Of a stretch of DNA of 64,000 bases, positions 31,255-41,586 are shown piece after piece. The DNA is from Nemertoderma westbladi (Eukaryota; Xenacoelomorpha; Nemertodermatida; Nemertodermatidae). The number at the start of each line of letters is the position of its first letter. Position 1 is the first letter of the stretch. The notes below the pieces were generated by a model. The model was not told the DNA's origin, did not search any database, and was given only the letters and a program-made list of their open reading frames with translations. The DNA lies in NCBI GenBank assembly GCA_032718475.1, contig JAUCBJ010005760.1:20450-84449 (forward strand). Direction: 5' to 3'. A program made the translations under genes and the position numbers.

Positions 31255-31828
31255 CTAACGGTAGGCTCGCAAGCCTTCCTTCTCTATCTCGCTCCTCCAA
31301 AACCAACGTCCGATATAAATACCCAAATATAATATCCAAATATAAAATATCCAATATAAATATCCAATATAAATATCCAATATAACATCCAAATAAAATA
31401 TCCGAATATAAATATCCAAATCGGTAGGCTCGCAAGCCTTCCTTTCTTCATCTCGCTCTCCTAATCCTTGGTCGAATGGCTCGTCCACGTCCTCTAATAC
31501 GATTGGGTGGTGGTCGGGATCGAACTGGACTCGGACTTTGGTGTCGAGCTGTTGGTGGTTCCTACGTCGAGTTGCCTGCGGTTCTAGAATACCGGGAAAT
31601 GGAACGACCGCCTTCTTGGTAACGCAGACTTTGGTGGTTTGGGCAACGCGCTAATATCAGCTCGGGGTTCTCGCAAATGTCGCTGGCGTCGCATAACGCA
31701 TCGTAGGGGTACAACGCTTTGAACTCCGCGCGTAACTCCTCCGCTCTTTTGTTATAAGCGTCCAATCGCTGTCGCGTGATGTTTGGATCCGCCTTGGACT
31801 TAGCGAGCTTGGCTGTACTACTAGCCAT
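31255..31828 (-). pseudogene. Extra ORF after pol in element 2 (one frameshift)
   Basis: ATG at 31828; the frame runs to a stop at 31562-31564. The first 75 residues look like a real helical protein (ITRQRLDAYNKRAEELRAEF...). A second frame is open leftwards from about 31570 to 31255 and reads acidic, coherent sequence (VRVQFDPDHHPIVLEDVDEP) through one copy of the palindrome. A single base change of frame would join the two. No family is recognised. Position between pol and the 3' LTR parallels ORF3 of element 1, but I see no sequence similarity. Confidence 0.45.
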
Positions 31829-32623
31829 ACTCTCCACTTCAAACACGTTAAAGTTTTGGCTCCATAACGATTAAACGGTGCCTGGTGCTCCTATTCCTGC
31901 GTGAATCCCTGTATATGTAGTGTTTCTACTAGAGGAAGCACAAACAGAGGTTAGATGAGAGGAGACTTAGAGTTTTGTCGGCTTTTGGCTCAACTTTGCT
32001 CTAAAACCCCTACCCATTTGCCTAATGACTTCGGGTTCACGTGATTTCGCACTGGCCCCTAATCGAAAATTGTGCCGATAAAAAACGAATTCCGGGTAAA
32101 CTAGCCGCGAGTCTAAAATACTCACCTTTTAATTTCCCAAACTACATTCCCAAAGAAATAATAGTGCAGTCAAGAATTAATTCGGTCTAAATAATAGTAG
32201 ACACGACTACGTAGAACAAGGCCGGTTTTCTTTTTCAAAAAAATTTATCGGTAGGCTCGCAAGCCTTCCATCCGCTCTTGTCCTCCCCAATTTTAATTTT
32301 TATCTAGTTGTATTCTAGAATTCGCATTCACTGGAGAATCATTTTTCTTAAATTTAAATCCAACTAAATGGATTTGTCTAATAATTTTTGAAAAATTGTC
32401 TCACTTGTGGGTTCCAAGTGGAATTCCATTCCTACTGTACACACAATCCCACTCCTATGTGATACATAAGGGTACTACCCTCCATGTTCACATATAAAGA
32501 CAATGGAATTCCACCGCTGTCTCTATCTACAGTGAAGAGGATTACAAATGCACATACAGTAATAGAAATACTAAATTACTAAAATACGGTAGGTCTATGT
32601 GGCGGCCAACAAAGGTCCCACAT

Positions 32624-35600
32624 TTATTTACTAATATTGGGTGGAGATTTGTAGTCTCCTGTCTCGTTTCTAGTCTCCTCAAGGAGCACGAGACGTTGTA
32701 CAGGTCTGTCTACGGTACGACCGTCGATAGTCCTTACAGTAACTGTCCTCACTACACCAGATGTAGGGTGCGTGGTCAAAATGACTCCAGTCAGCCAAAA
32801 CCGTCTTTTCAGATTGGCTTCAGCCAATAAAACATGGTCACCACGTCTTAAACATCGGGTATTAAGATACCAAGAGGTTCTGGTCGAAATAGAGGGCAAA
32901 TAATATTTCTGCCATATTTCCCAGAATTTATTTGCAAGCAATTGAGTGATTTTCCAAGCTTTGTTGCCGTATCCGTCGCTATCAACGGGTACCGAAATGG
33001 GCAACAATGTCGTCGGCGCCTGCATAAGCAGGTGCGCTGGTGTCAAGGCAAACTGTGCGTCGTTATTGTCTGGGATCAAAGCGATCGGTCTAGTGTTCAA
33101 AATCGCTTCGATTTCTATTAACAACGTCGTCAGTTGGTCGTCTGTCAGTATGTGTTGCGTCGGTACGACTTTGGCCATAGCTGTCTTAATTGAGCCAATC
33201 AGCCTTTCCCAAACGCCGCCTCTCCACGGACTGTCTGGAGTATTGAAATACCAAACAATTCGGTGAGGTCGTAGTTCCTCGGAAATCTGGTTTTGGTCCA
33301 ACTTTCTCAAAGCTCTGGTTATCTCGTTCCGTGCACCCACAAAGTTTGTCCCTTGGTCGCAATAAATGGATTTGACCAATCCACGTCTAGCGATAAATCG
33401 CCGTAAGGCTAGGATAAAGGCATTGGTGGTCAAATCTGTCACCCGCTCTATATGGACAGCTCTGCTGGCCATGCAAGTGAAGATCAATCCCCAACGTTTT
33501 ACCTGTACCCTTCCGCGTTTCGCGATTATGGGTCCAAAACAGTCTATCCCTGTCTCAGTGAAAGGGGGTCTAAATGCCTGTAATCTCGCTAGTGGTAGTT
33601 CACTCATTTCTTGGTGTCCTATCCTCGCGTGTACCTTCTTACAAATCATACAGTTCCGTGTTACCGAACTCAGTGCCTTACTAGGTCTAATCAGTACAAA
33701 CCTCGATCGTAAGTGTGATAGACAGTGGTGTCTACCCACGTGTTTGAGTTGTACATGTGCGTCCAGTATCATAGAGCGCTGTAATTCATGGTGTTGCGGT
33801 ATGATGATAGGATACCTAAAGTCTAGTGCAAAGTCGATGTTTTGGAGTCTGGACTTGTGACAAAGTAAGCCCCGGTAAATAATCGGACTCCAACTCAAAA
33901 TCGGTGAAGACTTAATCTGTTTACCTTGGTTGATCGCTGTGAACTCTCGTGCGAAATATCGCAATTGATAATGTCTAATGATATCAACTTCACAATGACC
34001 AACTTCCCTTAAGGTAAGTCTTCTAGGAAAGTCGCGTTTGCCTCTGGCATATTGTCTCAAACGTTTGAGCCATGCTAACTTGCGGCACGCGTCAGTCCAT
34101 GATCTAGTTAGGTTTACTATCCGGTCAACGTAAGTGTTAGTGACGTCATCAGGTAAGGTGTAGTCGTAGTGTGGATACTTGTCTGGACTTGATAGGCCCA
34201 CAGGCCTTCCGGTAGGTTTGTCTGAGTCCCCAAGTACGTCAATCTTTACGATCTTACCTTTACCGTCCGCACCTAATGTGTCGACTAGCAGTAACGGTTT
34301 CAACTCTACAGTATCAGTGTGTTCCTGTGAGCCTGTAAGCTTCCTAACCTTAGTCACACGCTTACCTGTAGGTGGTAAGTCAAGTACTTTCTTTGAGCGG
34401 AGTGTGATCGCTGTGGCCACACCTTTGTCGTCCAAAGAAGTCAAATTCGGTAAGTCTCTAAAAGTCCGCTCCAATGGGTCTTTTAATGGAGTGTCTAGTA
34501 GACAGTCTGGTGAAGCGTCCGGTGAACAGTCTGGCGAGACGTCTGGTGAGACATAGCGCGGAACATCCGGCGAAATGTCCTGTCGTCGGTCCCAAAGTCT
34601 GTCTGGCGTAACTTCCGTCAGAAAGTCTGGTCCAAAGTCTGGTGGACAGTCTGTCGAGATGTCTGGTGGAAAGTCTGGTGAGACGTCCGGTAAACATTCT
34701 GTCGAGAGTTCCATCAAACAGTCTGGCGAACAATCCGGAGAACAATCTGGTGTCGCTTCTGGTGAATAATCTGGCGAGTAATCTGGTGAACAATCCGGCG
34801 AAACGTCTGGTGAAATCTCCCGCGGAACATCCGGCGAAGGATTCGTACAAGCGTCTGGTCGAGAGTCTGGTGAGACGTCTGGCGTAATGTCAGGTCTGGC
34901 GTCCAGGTCATTAGATTTCGTCCGTCCTTTTTTCCTCTTGACCTTGGCGTTGGCTTTCGCTCTAGACTTGACAACCTTGTCGAGTTTTATCTCGGCACCC
35001 TCTGGTATGGTGTTGGTTGTCGCGTTGAATAACGGTGGCCATTCGTCCGATGGTCGCTGTAGGAAATCGGGTCCTCTAAACCAAAAGGATTTATTGTCCG
35101 GTTTACAAAAGTCAAGCGGTTGCATCCCCCGTGACGCGATGTCAGCTGGGTTCAGCTTCCCTGGACAGTGACGCCAATCTTGTTTGAGCGACCGGTCTAG
35201 TATTTCAGCCCGTCTGTTGGCTACGAAAGTCTTGAACTCAAACGCTTTGTTGTTTATGTACCAAAGTACCAACGTCGCATCCGTCCAATATGTGACCTTC
35301 AAGTTAGCCTCCAGCTTGCGTTGAACTAGACTGACAATATCGGTGGATATCGTCCCGGCTTGCAGCTCCCCACGAGGTACAGTCATATACTTCAATGGCA
35401 TTGTTCTAGCTCTTGAAGTAACGAGAGACACTTCGTAGCTGTCCGATGTCACTTGTCGTCTAAGGTATAAGGTAACCCCCAATCCATCCTTGCTAGCGTC
35501 ACTTAAGCTGTGAAGCTCTAAATCGGCAGGAAAGGTGGTCTGCAAAGGAAAGTATACCCTCGGTATGGTATAGTCTTGTAGGAGCGTCAGTTGGGCTTCC

Positions 35601-37366
35601 CAGTCCCTCCATCGCTCAGCTAACTTTTCTGGGATGGGATCGTCCCATTCCAGTCCGGCTTGCCAAATGCTGCAGAGTATGATCCTAGCATGTAGGATCA
35701 CTGGACTAATGAAACACAATGGGTCATACAATAGACTCATGGTCGATAAGCAAGTCCTCTTAGTGAGAGGTCTAGTCTGGTCGTTGGACCTTACACGTAC
35801 CCTAAAATTGTCGGTGTTAGGGTCCCAACTAAGTCCTAATACTTTGGTCGTCGGCAGAGGTTCTAGGTCTAAGTCTAAGTCACCTCCGCTGCGATCCGTC
35901 GGGTCAAATGAGTTCACCAGTTCGGGTTCGTTGGAAGCGAACTTCGTCAGGTGGAATCCGCCCTCAGCGAGACAATCCTGGAGTTGGTGTGCTACGGTTG
36001 TAGCGTGCTCCAAGGTGTCACAACTCTTGAGGCTGTCATCCATGTAGAAATTTCGTTCCACTGTCCAAACTACTTCTGGGTCAAATTGGTCTCGTCTGTC
36101 CAATGCGGTCTGCTTTAAGGCGTACATGGTGCAGTTGGGGCTGTCCCTGGCTCCAAAGACTCTTACCTGCATTTGGTAAGTTTCTGGCGGAAGTTCTAAG
36201 TATCCGTCCGGATACCAAAGAAACCTCAAGCTGTCCCTGTCCCGCACCAAAGCCTTAACCTGGTGAAACATGGCCTCTACGTCACAGGTGAAAGCCACTT
36301 TGCGTTGTCTAAAACGCATTAGGACTCCCATGAGGTAATTGTTCATATTCGGCCCGTCCATCAGTTCGCTGTTCATAGACATCCCTTGGTAAAGCGAGGC
36401 GCAGTCGTTGACTACACGCACCTTGCCAGGTTTGTCCGGGTGTCGAACAAAATGATGTGGAAGGTAATATGTCTGGTCTGTGGTTACCTCGGGATTTAAC
36501 ATCCTAATGGCGTATCCCTTTTGGAGATACGTCTGAAGTTGTGCATTGTATTGCATATGGGCCGTCTCGTCTCGCAACAATCGCTGCATTATTGATTTGA
36601 GTCGCCTCAAAGCAAGCGGGTAATTGTTAACGAGTTTAGGTTGTCCATTGCGCCACAACATACTAACCTCATAGTGGCCATTCGCGGTCTGGCGAATGGT
36701 ATCTCTCATAATATTTAATGACCGTTTTTCCTGTTCTGACATAGCGGTCTCGTAACTACCGGGTTCTGCTGAGTCCTGTTCCAACCATTGAATGGTCCGT
36801 TCAGTCAGCAGTCGGTCAAGCGCTGCTTGCACTGCGCCATGGTCCTTGTCCACGTCTTCGTTCGCTGCGGTGGCTAGTGTCAATGCGTCTGGTAGGCTCG
36901 CAAGCCTTCCGGTATCACTAGTCGGCGTCGAATCGTCGTGCGGCGGTTTGACAACTTCTTGATCTATCGGTAGGCTCGCAAGCCTTCCAAGATCAACGAC
37001 TGGTGTCGAAGCCTGGTGGGTGGGGTCAATGACCTTCGGATTTTTCGGTAGGCTCACAAGCCTTCCAAAATCCTCATTCATCGAGTCATCCACAGCAACA
37101 ACCCTTTGGTCTTCGGTAGTCAATACAACCTGGTTTACTGCAAGTAGTTGTAAGTCAGAGGTCGGTGTGGTCATGTCCAGATCAGTTACGTCAGTATCGG
37201 TGGCGTCTGCGTTAGCGATGCAAGTCTGTCGTAGTGCCGTCCGTACAATTGGACCACGGGAGTGTGAAGGAGAGTTATCTATCGTAGTAGTCAATAAACT
37301 ACACGTACTCAAAACGTCGTCCTCCTGGTCACTTACCTCTAGTGAACGTATTGGTGCTCTAGTATA
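32624..37366 (-). CDS. pol: RT-RNase H-integrase polyprotein (Pol), element 2
   Basis: Intact frame of about 1580 codons, entered after an in-frame TAG (37367-37369) from the protease part; no ATG is needed if it is read through. Counting from 37312: RT core with FTCDVEAMFHQV and catalytic Y423-M-D425-D426; RNase H with SDAS, GELQAG, TDA and NPADIASRG; integrase zinc-binding and catalytic D1257, D1319 and E1369 (D-E spacing of 49, the same as element 1); DUF5641-like end. Two oddities: the N-terminal 130 residues carry three GRLASLP-type palindrome insertions, and about 130 residues of SPDx tetrapeptide repeats lie between RNase H and integrase. Frame and catalytic residues suggest recent activity. 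Confidence 0.92.
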   Translation of the reverse strand, partial: YTRAPIRSLEVSDQEDDVLSTCSLLTTTIDNSPSHSRGPIVRTALRQTCIANADATDTDVTDLDMTTPTSDLQLLAVNQVVLTTEDQRVVAVDDSMNEDFGRLVSLPKNPKVIDPTHQASTPVVDLGRLASLPIDQEVVKPPHDDSTPTSDTGRLASLPDALTLATAANEDVDKDHGAVQAALDRLLTERTIQWLEQDSAEPGSYETAMSEQEKRSLNIMRDTIRQTANGHYEVSMLWRNGQPKLVNNYPLALRRLKSIMQRLLRDETAHMQYNAQLQTYLQKGYAIRMLNPEVTTDQTYYLPHHFVRHPDKPGKVRVVNDCASLYQGMSMNSELMDGPNMNNYLMGVLMRFRQRKVAFTCDVEAMFHQVKALVRDRDSLRFLWYPDGYLELPPETYQMQVRVFGARDSPNCTMYALKQTALDRRDQFDPEVVWTVERNFYMDDSLKSCDTLEHATTVAHQLQDCLAEGGFHLTKFASNEPELVNSFDPTDRSGGDLDLDLEPLPTTKVLGLSWDPNTDNFRVRVRSNDQTRPLTKRTCLSTMSLLYDPLCFISPVILHARIILCSIWQAGLEWDDPIPEKLAERWRDWEAQLTLLQDYTIPRVYFPLQTTFPADLELHSLSDASKDGLGVTLYLRRQVTSDSYEVSLVTSRARTMPLKYMTVPRGELQAGTISTDIVSLVQRKLEANLKVTYWTDATLVLWYINNKAFEFKTFVANRRAEILDRSLKQDWRHCPGKLNPADIASRGMQPLDFCKPDNKSFWFRGPDFLQRPSDEWPPLFNATTNTIPEGAEIKLDKVVKSRAKANAKVKRKKGRTKSNDLDARPDITPDVSPDSRPDACTNPSPDVPREISPDVSPDCSPDYSPDYSPEATPDCSPDCSPDCLMELSTECLPDVSPDFPPDISTDCPPDFGPDFLTEVTPDRLWDRRQDISPDVPRYVSPDVSPDCSPDASPDCLLDTPLKDPLERTFRDLPNLTSLDDKGVATAITLRSKKVLDLPPTGKRVTKVRKLTGSQEHTDTVELKPLLLVDTLGADGKGKIVKIDVLGDSDKPTGRPVGLSSPDKYPHYDYTLPDDVTNTYVDRIVNLTRSWTDACRKLAWLKRLRQYARGKRDFPRRLTLREVGHCEVDIIRHYQLRYFAREFTAINQGKQIKSSPILSWSPIIYRGLLCHKSRLQNIDFALDFRYPIIIPQHHELQRSMILDAHVQLKHVGRHHCLSHLRSRFVLIRPSKALSSVTRNCMICKKVHARIGHQEMSELPLARLQAFRPPFTETGIDCFGPIIAKRGRVQVKRWGLIFTCMASRAVHIERVTDLTTNAFILALRRFIARRGLVKSIYCDQGTNFVGARNEITRALRKLDQNQISEELRPHRIVWYFNTPDSPWRGGVWERLIGSIKTAMAKVVPTQHILTDDQLTTLLIEIEAILNTRPIALIPDNNDAQFALTPAHLLMQAPTTLLPISVPVDSDGYGNKAWKITQLLANKFWEIWQKYYLPSISTRTSWYLNTRCLRRGDHVLLAEANLKRRFWLTGVILTTHPTSGVVRTVTVRTIDGRTVDRPVQRLVLLEETRNETGDYKSPPNISK
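34495..34890 (-). repeat. 12-bp coding minisatellite inside pol
   Basis: About 33 degenerate copies of a 12-base unit encode a Ser-Pro-Asp-x tetrapeptide (x mostly Cys, Val or Tyr). They lie between the RNase H and integrase domains of element 2. The frame is kept throughout. Confidence 0.9.
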
Positions 37367-39964
37367 CTAACCTATGGGAGTTCTACATGCGTAGGGGTTG
37401 CCCGCTGTAATAACAGATGGGCGTGTCTCCCATACCTGATGTAAGTTAAACTGGTCTGTCCCAATTAACATCGCAATAGAACAATAATTAACAGGACATT
37501 CCGGTATTCCAAGGTGTCGGAAATACTTACGATCTTCCGGTGATTGCTCTGGCACAGGGCCGAGCAAGTTACTAAAGTCCTTCGTAGCTGCAAAGGTCAA
37601 ATTTCTTACCGGAAGAAATGAGCGCTCCTCCTTGCTGTGTTCCGCTTTGGAAAGAAGAGTGTCTAAAGTTAGTTTTACTCTTGTCACAGGGATCGCTCTC
37701 TTACCATGCATGCTGCTTACAGTATACTGAGCAGTCTTACCTTGACTCATGTCCGTAACCACATCGGCTACTTGTTCGTCGACATAGCTATGCGATGACG
37801 CAGAGTCTAAGATAGCGTATATACGCTTGCTCCCTCGGGTTCCAGTAATCTTTATAGGAATCACGCTAAACCCTTTCAATTGGTTCTGTGTGAGGAGCGT
37901 TACCGATGGTTGTTCCTCACCTGCATGCACGTAGAAAGTGTCGTCTTCCTCCTCGTCCTCGTCTGATGATCCTGACTGATCCATACAGTCTGTATAAAAG
38001 GTACAGATCTCGCGCGGCGCACGCTCCTTGTAAAGTGCGTCGCATCTAGCCGCTTTATCTGGATGCTCTCGTCGAAAGCGTCTGGTCGGAGTATGACTGG
38101 TGGTGTGGAGTAACGCGTCATGGTTACGTCCACACAGAGGACATGTATCGTCGCTCGGGCAATCCTTCCGGACGTGTCCTGGCTTCGTACATCTCCAGCA
38201 AGAATCTAAAGATCGGATTTGAAGTCTCCTCTCTTCGATTCCTAACTCTTTAAAAGCGCGACATCCACGAAGTTTATGTCCGCTATGGTTTCTGCCGTTC
38301 CGCTCGCAGTATGAGCATCCCAAAAAGTCCGCCGGCAACTGTTGTCGTGGCTGTGTGGTGCCGATAGGCGTCAGAACTTTAGAAGTCTCAGTAGGGGTGG
38401 CGTAGGTAACGGCTTTCGCTTTCGTCGGAAATGGTTTGGTCCGAGTCGGCGCAGAAATAGCTATCCCTTCCGCCGCGATATGGTGATCGGTATAGTTCGA
38501 TCGAGTCTCGATCACGGCCTCCCGTGAAATCAGTTGGTAGACGTCGGTGAGTTTTAAAAGCCCGCCGGCTTCTTCACGCTGGTACTCAATGCGTCGCCAT
38601 TCTCGTCGGAGTCGATGATGAAGTCGACCGATTATTCGAATGAGAACCGTCGGTGCGTTAGCGTACTCGAGTTGTCCAATGGACCGTAAAGTCCCTATAG
38701 CGTTCTTGATTTCGTCCGCGAGTCGTTAAAGATCGATCGGTTTCGAAATGCTGCCTCCTCTGCAGAGGTCTTCGATAATGGATTTAGCCATGGCGACGTT
38801 ACCTCCGTAAATCGAATATAAACGGTCGTACGCCAACTCAAAGGCATCGGGAACACCAATAAAGGTTTCCGCTAATCGTTTCGGCTCACCAGACAGGACT
38901 AGGAGCAAGTAATTAAACTTCTCCGTCGAGGTGAAAGCACACTTAGCGATCTGGGACTCTACGTAGTCTACCAGTGTGCGCCAGTGTTTCGCGTTGCCAG
39001 AGAACTTCGGCAGTTGCTGTGCCGGTAATCCGTGTCTAGCCGCGAATTTTGCAATCTCGCTAACCAAATCCAACTGTCCGCGTCCCTGTTCGGTGGCGTC
39101 GTCCAGTCGTTCCCTTCCGTGTGTTGTTCGTCGGTAGGAATTATTAACGGGATCTTCTTCTCGATGGGTCGGAGTCTGTCTAGTCTCCTGTTCTCTCCTC
39201 GGTGGTCGATGTTGTCCAGGTTGTTCTAACTCCACGCTGGTTCGTGATCGATCCGACGGTTGCGCTTCGAGTCGTTCTTAGATTTGAGCTAGTCGGTCCG
39301 CCATCTCGGTGAACTGTTTGGCGTTAATCGCTTCCGCTGGTTGCAACGTGGGTTTCTGCAAAGGTGTTTCTCGTGGTGGATTGTCGATGTATGGGTTTGT
39401 TGATCGTTCCTCCCATTTGTAATCCGCTGCCGCTGCCGCTCCAGTACGGAATATTTCCTGTTCCGTCGACTCCGAGTCACTGGATCACTGGATGTCATCC
39501 GGATAAGGTGGTTGGCGGGTTCGCGTACGGCGTATTACTCTTGGTCGAGTTCATTGTGGTCTGGGATCTACGGCTCTCCGTTGTTCGGTAGGCTCGCAAG
39601 CCTTCCACGAAGTCGTAGGTCTCGTTGAACTCGGTTCGATCCTGTGGGTATTACCCACATCCATCGTCCTTCGTTGTTCGGCAGGCTCGCAAGCCTTCCA
39701 CGAAGTCGTAGGTCTCGATAAACATTGGGTGAGAGGTCTAGTAAAAACATCGGAGTTAAGTGCTACTGTAGGTTTATAAATGACTGGGTTCGCGCAGCAC
39801 GTTACAGGTTTAACTTGTAATGGTTTACTCACCTGTTTTACCGTCATAAACGCAGGTTCGTCTCTCTCTACAAGTAAACTACGGCTTACAGTAGGTGGAC
39901 TACTTATCTTACCTGCGAGAATCGGCGATGAAGTCGCTCGTGGCTGCGGAATTGATTCCGACAT
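37367..39964 (-). pseudogene. Gag C-terminal part and protease, element 2 (several stops)
   Basis: One frame, the same as pol, interrupted by TGA 39551-39553, TGA near 39488, TAA 39278-39280, TAA 38726-38728 and TAG 37367-37369. The coherent sequence continues across each. It contains a DUF1759-like region (about 38600-39060, LPKFSGNAKHWRTLVDYVES), the knuckle CWRCTKPGHVRKDC with a following CPLCGRNHDALLH typical of BEL, and an aspartic protease (AILDSASSHSYV; DSAS in place of DSGS). All stops are one C-to-T step from CAA, CAG or CGA. Two palindrome copies sit in a 93-base duplication near 39587-39699. Confidence 0.75.
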
Positions 39965-41586
39965 AACAAACCTTTACCTTGCACGGGTGATATTTCCTTC
40001 GGTTTTGCAACCATAACCGGTTTTACTGGAGTCGTGGGTTTGAGCATAGGAATAACTTGGGGAAAACATTTACAGTAATCCTCGACGAACTCCTCTCCTC
40101 GGTCTATCGCTCCCACACTTCCTTCCTCGATTCGCTTCTGAATTCCGCGATATCGAGTCTCCATGCGATCCAGGGCAGACAAGTCGTGTCCAGCTCGAGA
40201 CCTTATAGATCTATCTCTCGCGTCAAGTTCGAGGTCCTCTTGCGCGTTCGCCGCCTCGCGCGATCTGCGATTTAGTTCGAACTGTAGTTGCATCTCCCTT
40301 TCGCGTTGATCTGCTTCCTGTTGTTGTACCGCTAACTCCGCTTCATGTATAGCTAGACGAGCGTTTATTTGTCGCGCCTCCAACTTGGCACGAGCGTCGG
40401 ATGCTGCTTTCTTCCGTGCTAACTCAGCTGCGTTTACCGCCGCAACTCGTGCTAGCTCGTCAGCCACCGCCTGTCGTGCTAACTCGTCGGCTGCTGCCTG
40501 CCGTGCTAACTCGTCGGCTGCCGCCTGTCGTGCTAACTCGTCGGCTGCTGCCGCCACGGCCGCTTCTCGCGCTAAGTCCTCCTCCAGTCTCCGCATCTCT
40601 GATGCTTCGAACTCAGCCTGTGCTTGAAGTTTCGCAAGTTTCGCTACATCATCTCTGCGCTGTTTTTCTCCTTTGATGGCGATCTGTGCCATCTGTAGTT
40701 GCGCTTCTTCCTCGGCGACTTGTTGTCGGCGTGCGACCTCCTGTTGTTGTCGAATAATTACAGACGCTGTTCTACTAACGTCGCCAACGTCGCCAACGTC
40801 GCTCCGTACACTAACGAACGATCTATCCAGTGGTGGAATTTGGTAGGCTCACGAGCCTTCCGTAGATAGAACTTCCGTCGTCCTTCTCGGTACAACTTCC
40901 GGTTCTTCGATCGGTACTCCGCATCTACGAAGAAAATTGGTGAGCGTCCCTAACCTCCCGTCCAGGCAGTATAGTTCTTCTTCCTCTTCGGGTTGTAACA
41001 ACGCGTCCGAAACTGACTCACCTAACAGTTGGTCGAGTTGTTCTTGCTGAGTCGATCCTACAACTGACTTAAACTGAATGAGGCTTTCCCTCGCACTTAC
41101 CAACTTGTCTATTATCTTTACCTGAGTAAAGTTGTCGCCACGCAACTCTGCGAGTTCGTGTAAACCTTTAAGTTTATCTACGGAGGCATGTACCCTACTT
41201 TCTATTCTTACCTGTAAGGTGTAGAACTCGTATCTCGACATCGGGGCGGTTAACTCGCGTAAAACGCGAAAACCTTCTCCGAGGTTCCGAGTAATCTGGG
41301 CCATGTGTCCTCCTATACTCCTAATAACATTCTCCTGGCTTCCAGTCGAACTTACCATGTCCGGTTCCCGCGATCTGGTCTGCGGGACGGTAAGGAAATC
41401 TTCGATTCTGCCATCGCCACGCGTTGCGGCTTCCGGTATTTCTGTTTGGGGTACCGGCGACGCACGCGGTGTGACATCGGTGGAATCTCGGGTTCTCCTT
41501 CTCGGTTTGTCTACTGTCGATCTGTCCGGGTTGCACGAGTCATAGTCGGTAGGTGGGTATCGAGTCGAATGGGGTGTGTCACTCAT
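39904..41586 (-). pseudogene. Gag N-terminal part, element 2 (TGA inside the palindrome)
   Basis: ATG at 41586. The frame is open to 39904 except for one TGA at 40849-40851, which lies inside a variant copy of the 20-bp palindrome; the sequence is coherent on both sides. The first part (about 245 residues) is of unknown fold, with helical segments (IRSIGGHMAQITRNLGEGFRV). The second is a long Ala/Glu/Arg coiled coil with a 24-base tandem repeat (AADELARQ) near 40430-40560, then a basic tail. It overlaps the next frame by about 60 bases, a -1 change. Structure parallels the coiled-coil Gag of element 1 without evident sequence identity. Confidence 0.7.

Larger units (their letters stand above)
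31260..40861 (-). repeat. Nine dispersed copies of a 20-bp palindrome in element 2
   Basis: Minus-strand consensus GGAAGGCTTGCGAGCCTACC. Copies: 31260-31279, 31423-31442, 32250-32269, 36891-36910, 36969-36988, 37047-37066 (one change), 39587-39606, 39680-39699 (one change) and 40842-40861 (two changes). The arms are GGAAGGCT and AGCCTACC with one mismatch pair. Three copies are non-coding after pol, three lie in the N-terminal part of pol and three in gag. They are read in three different frames: GRLASLP in pol, WKACEP in gag, and EGS-stop at 40842. Confidence 0.95.
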
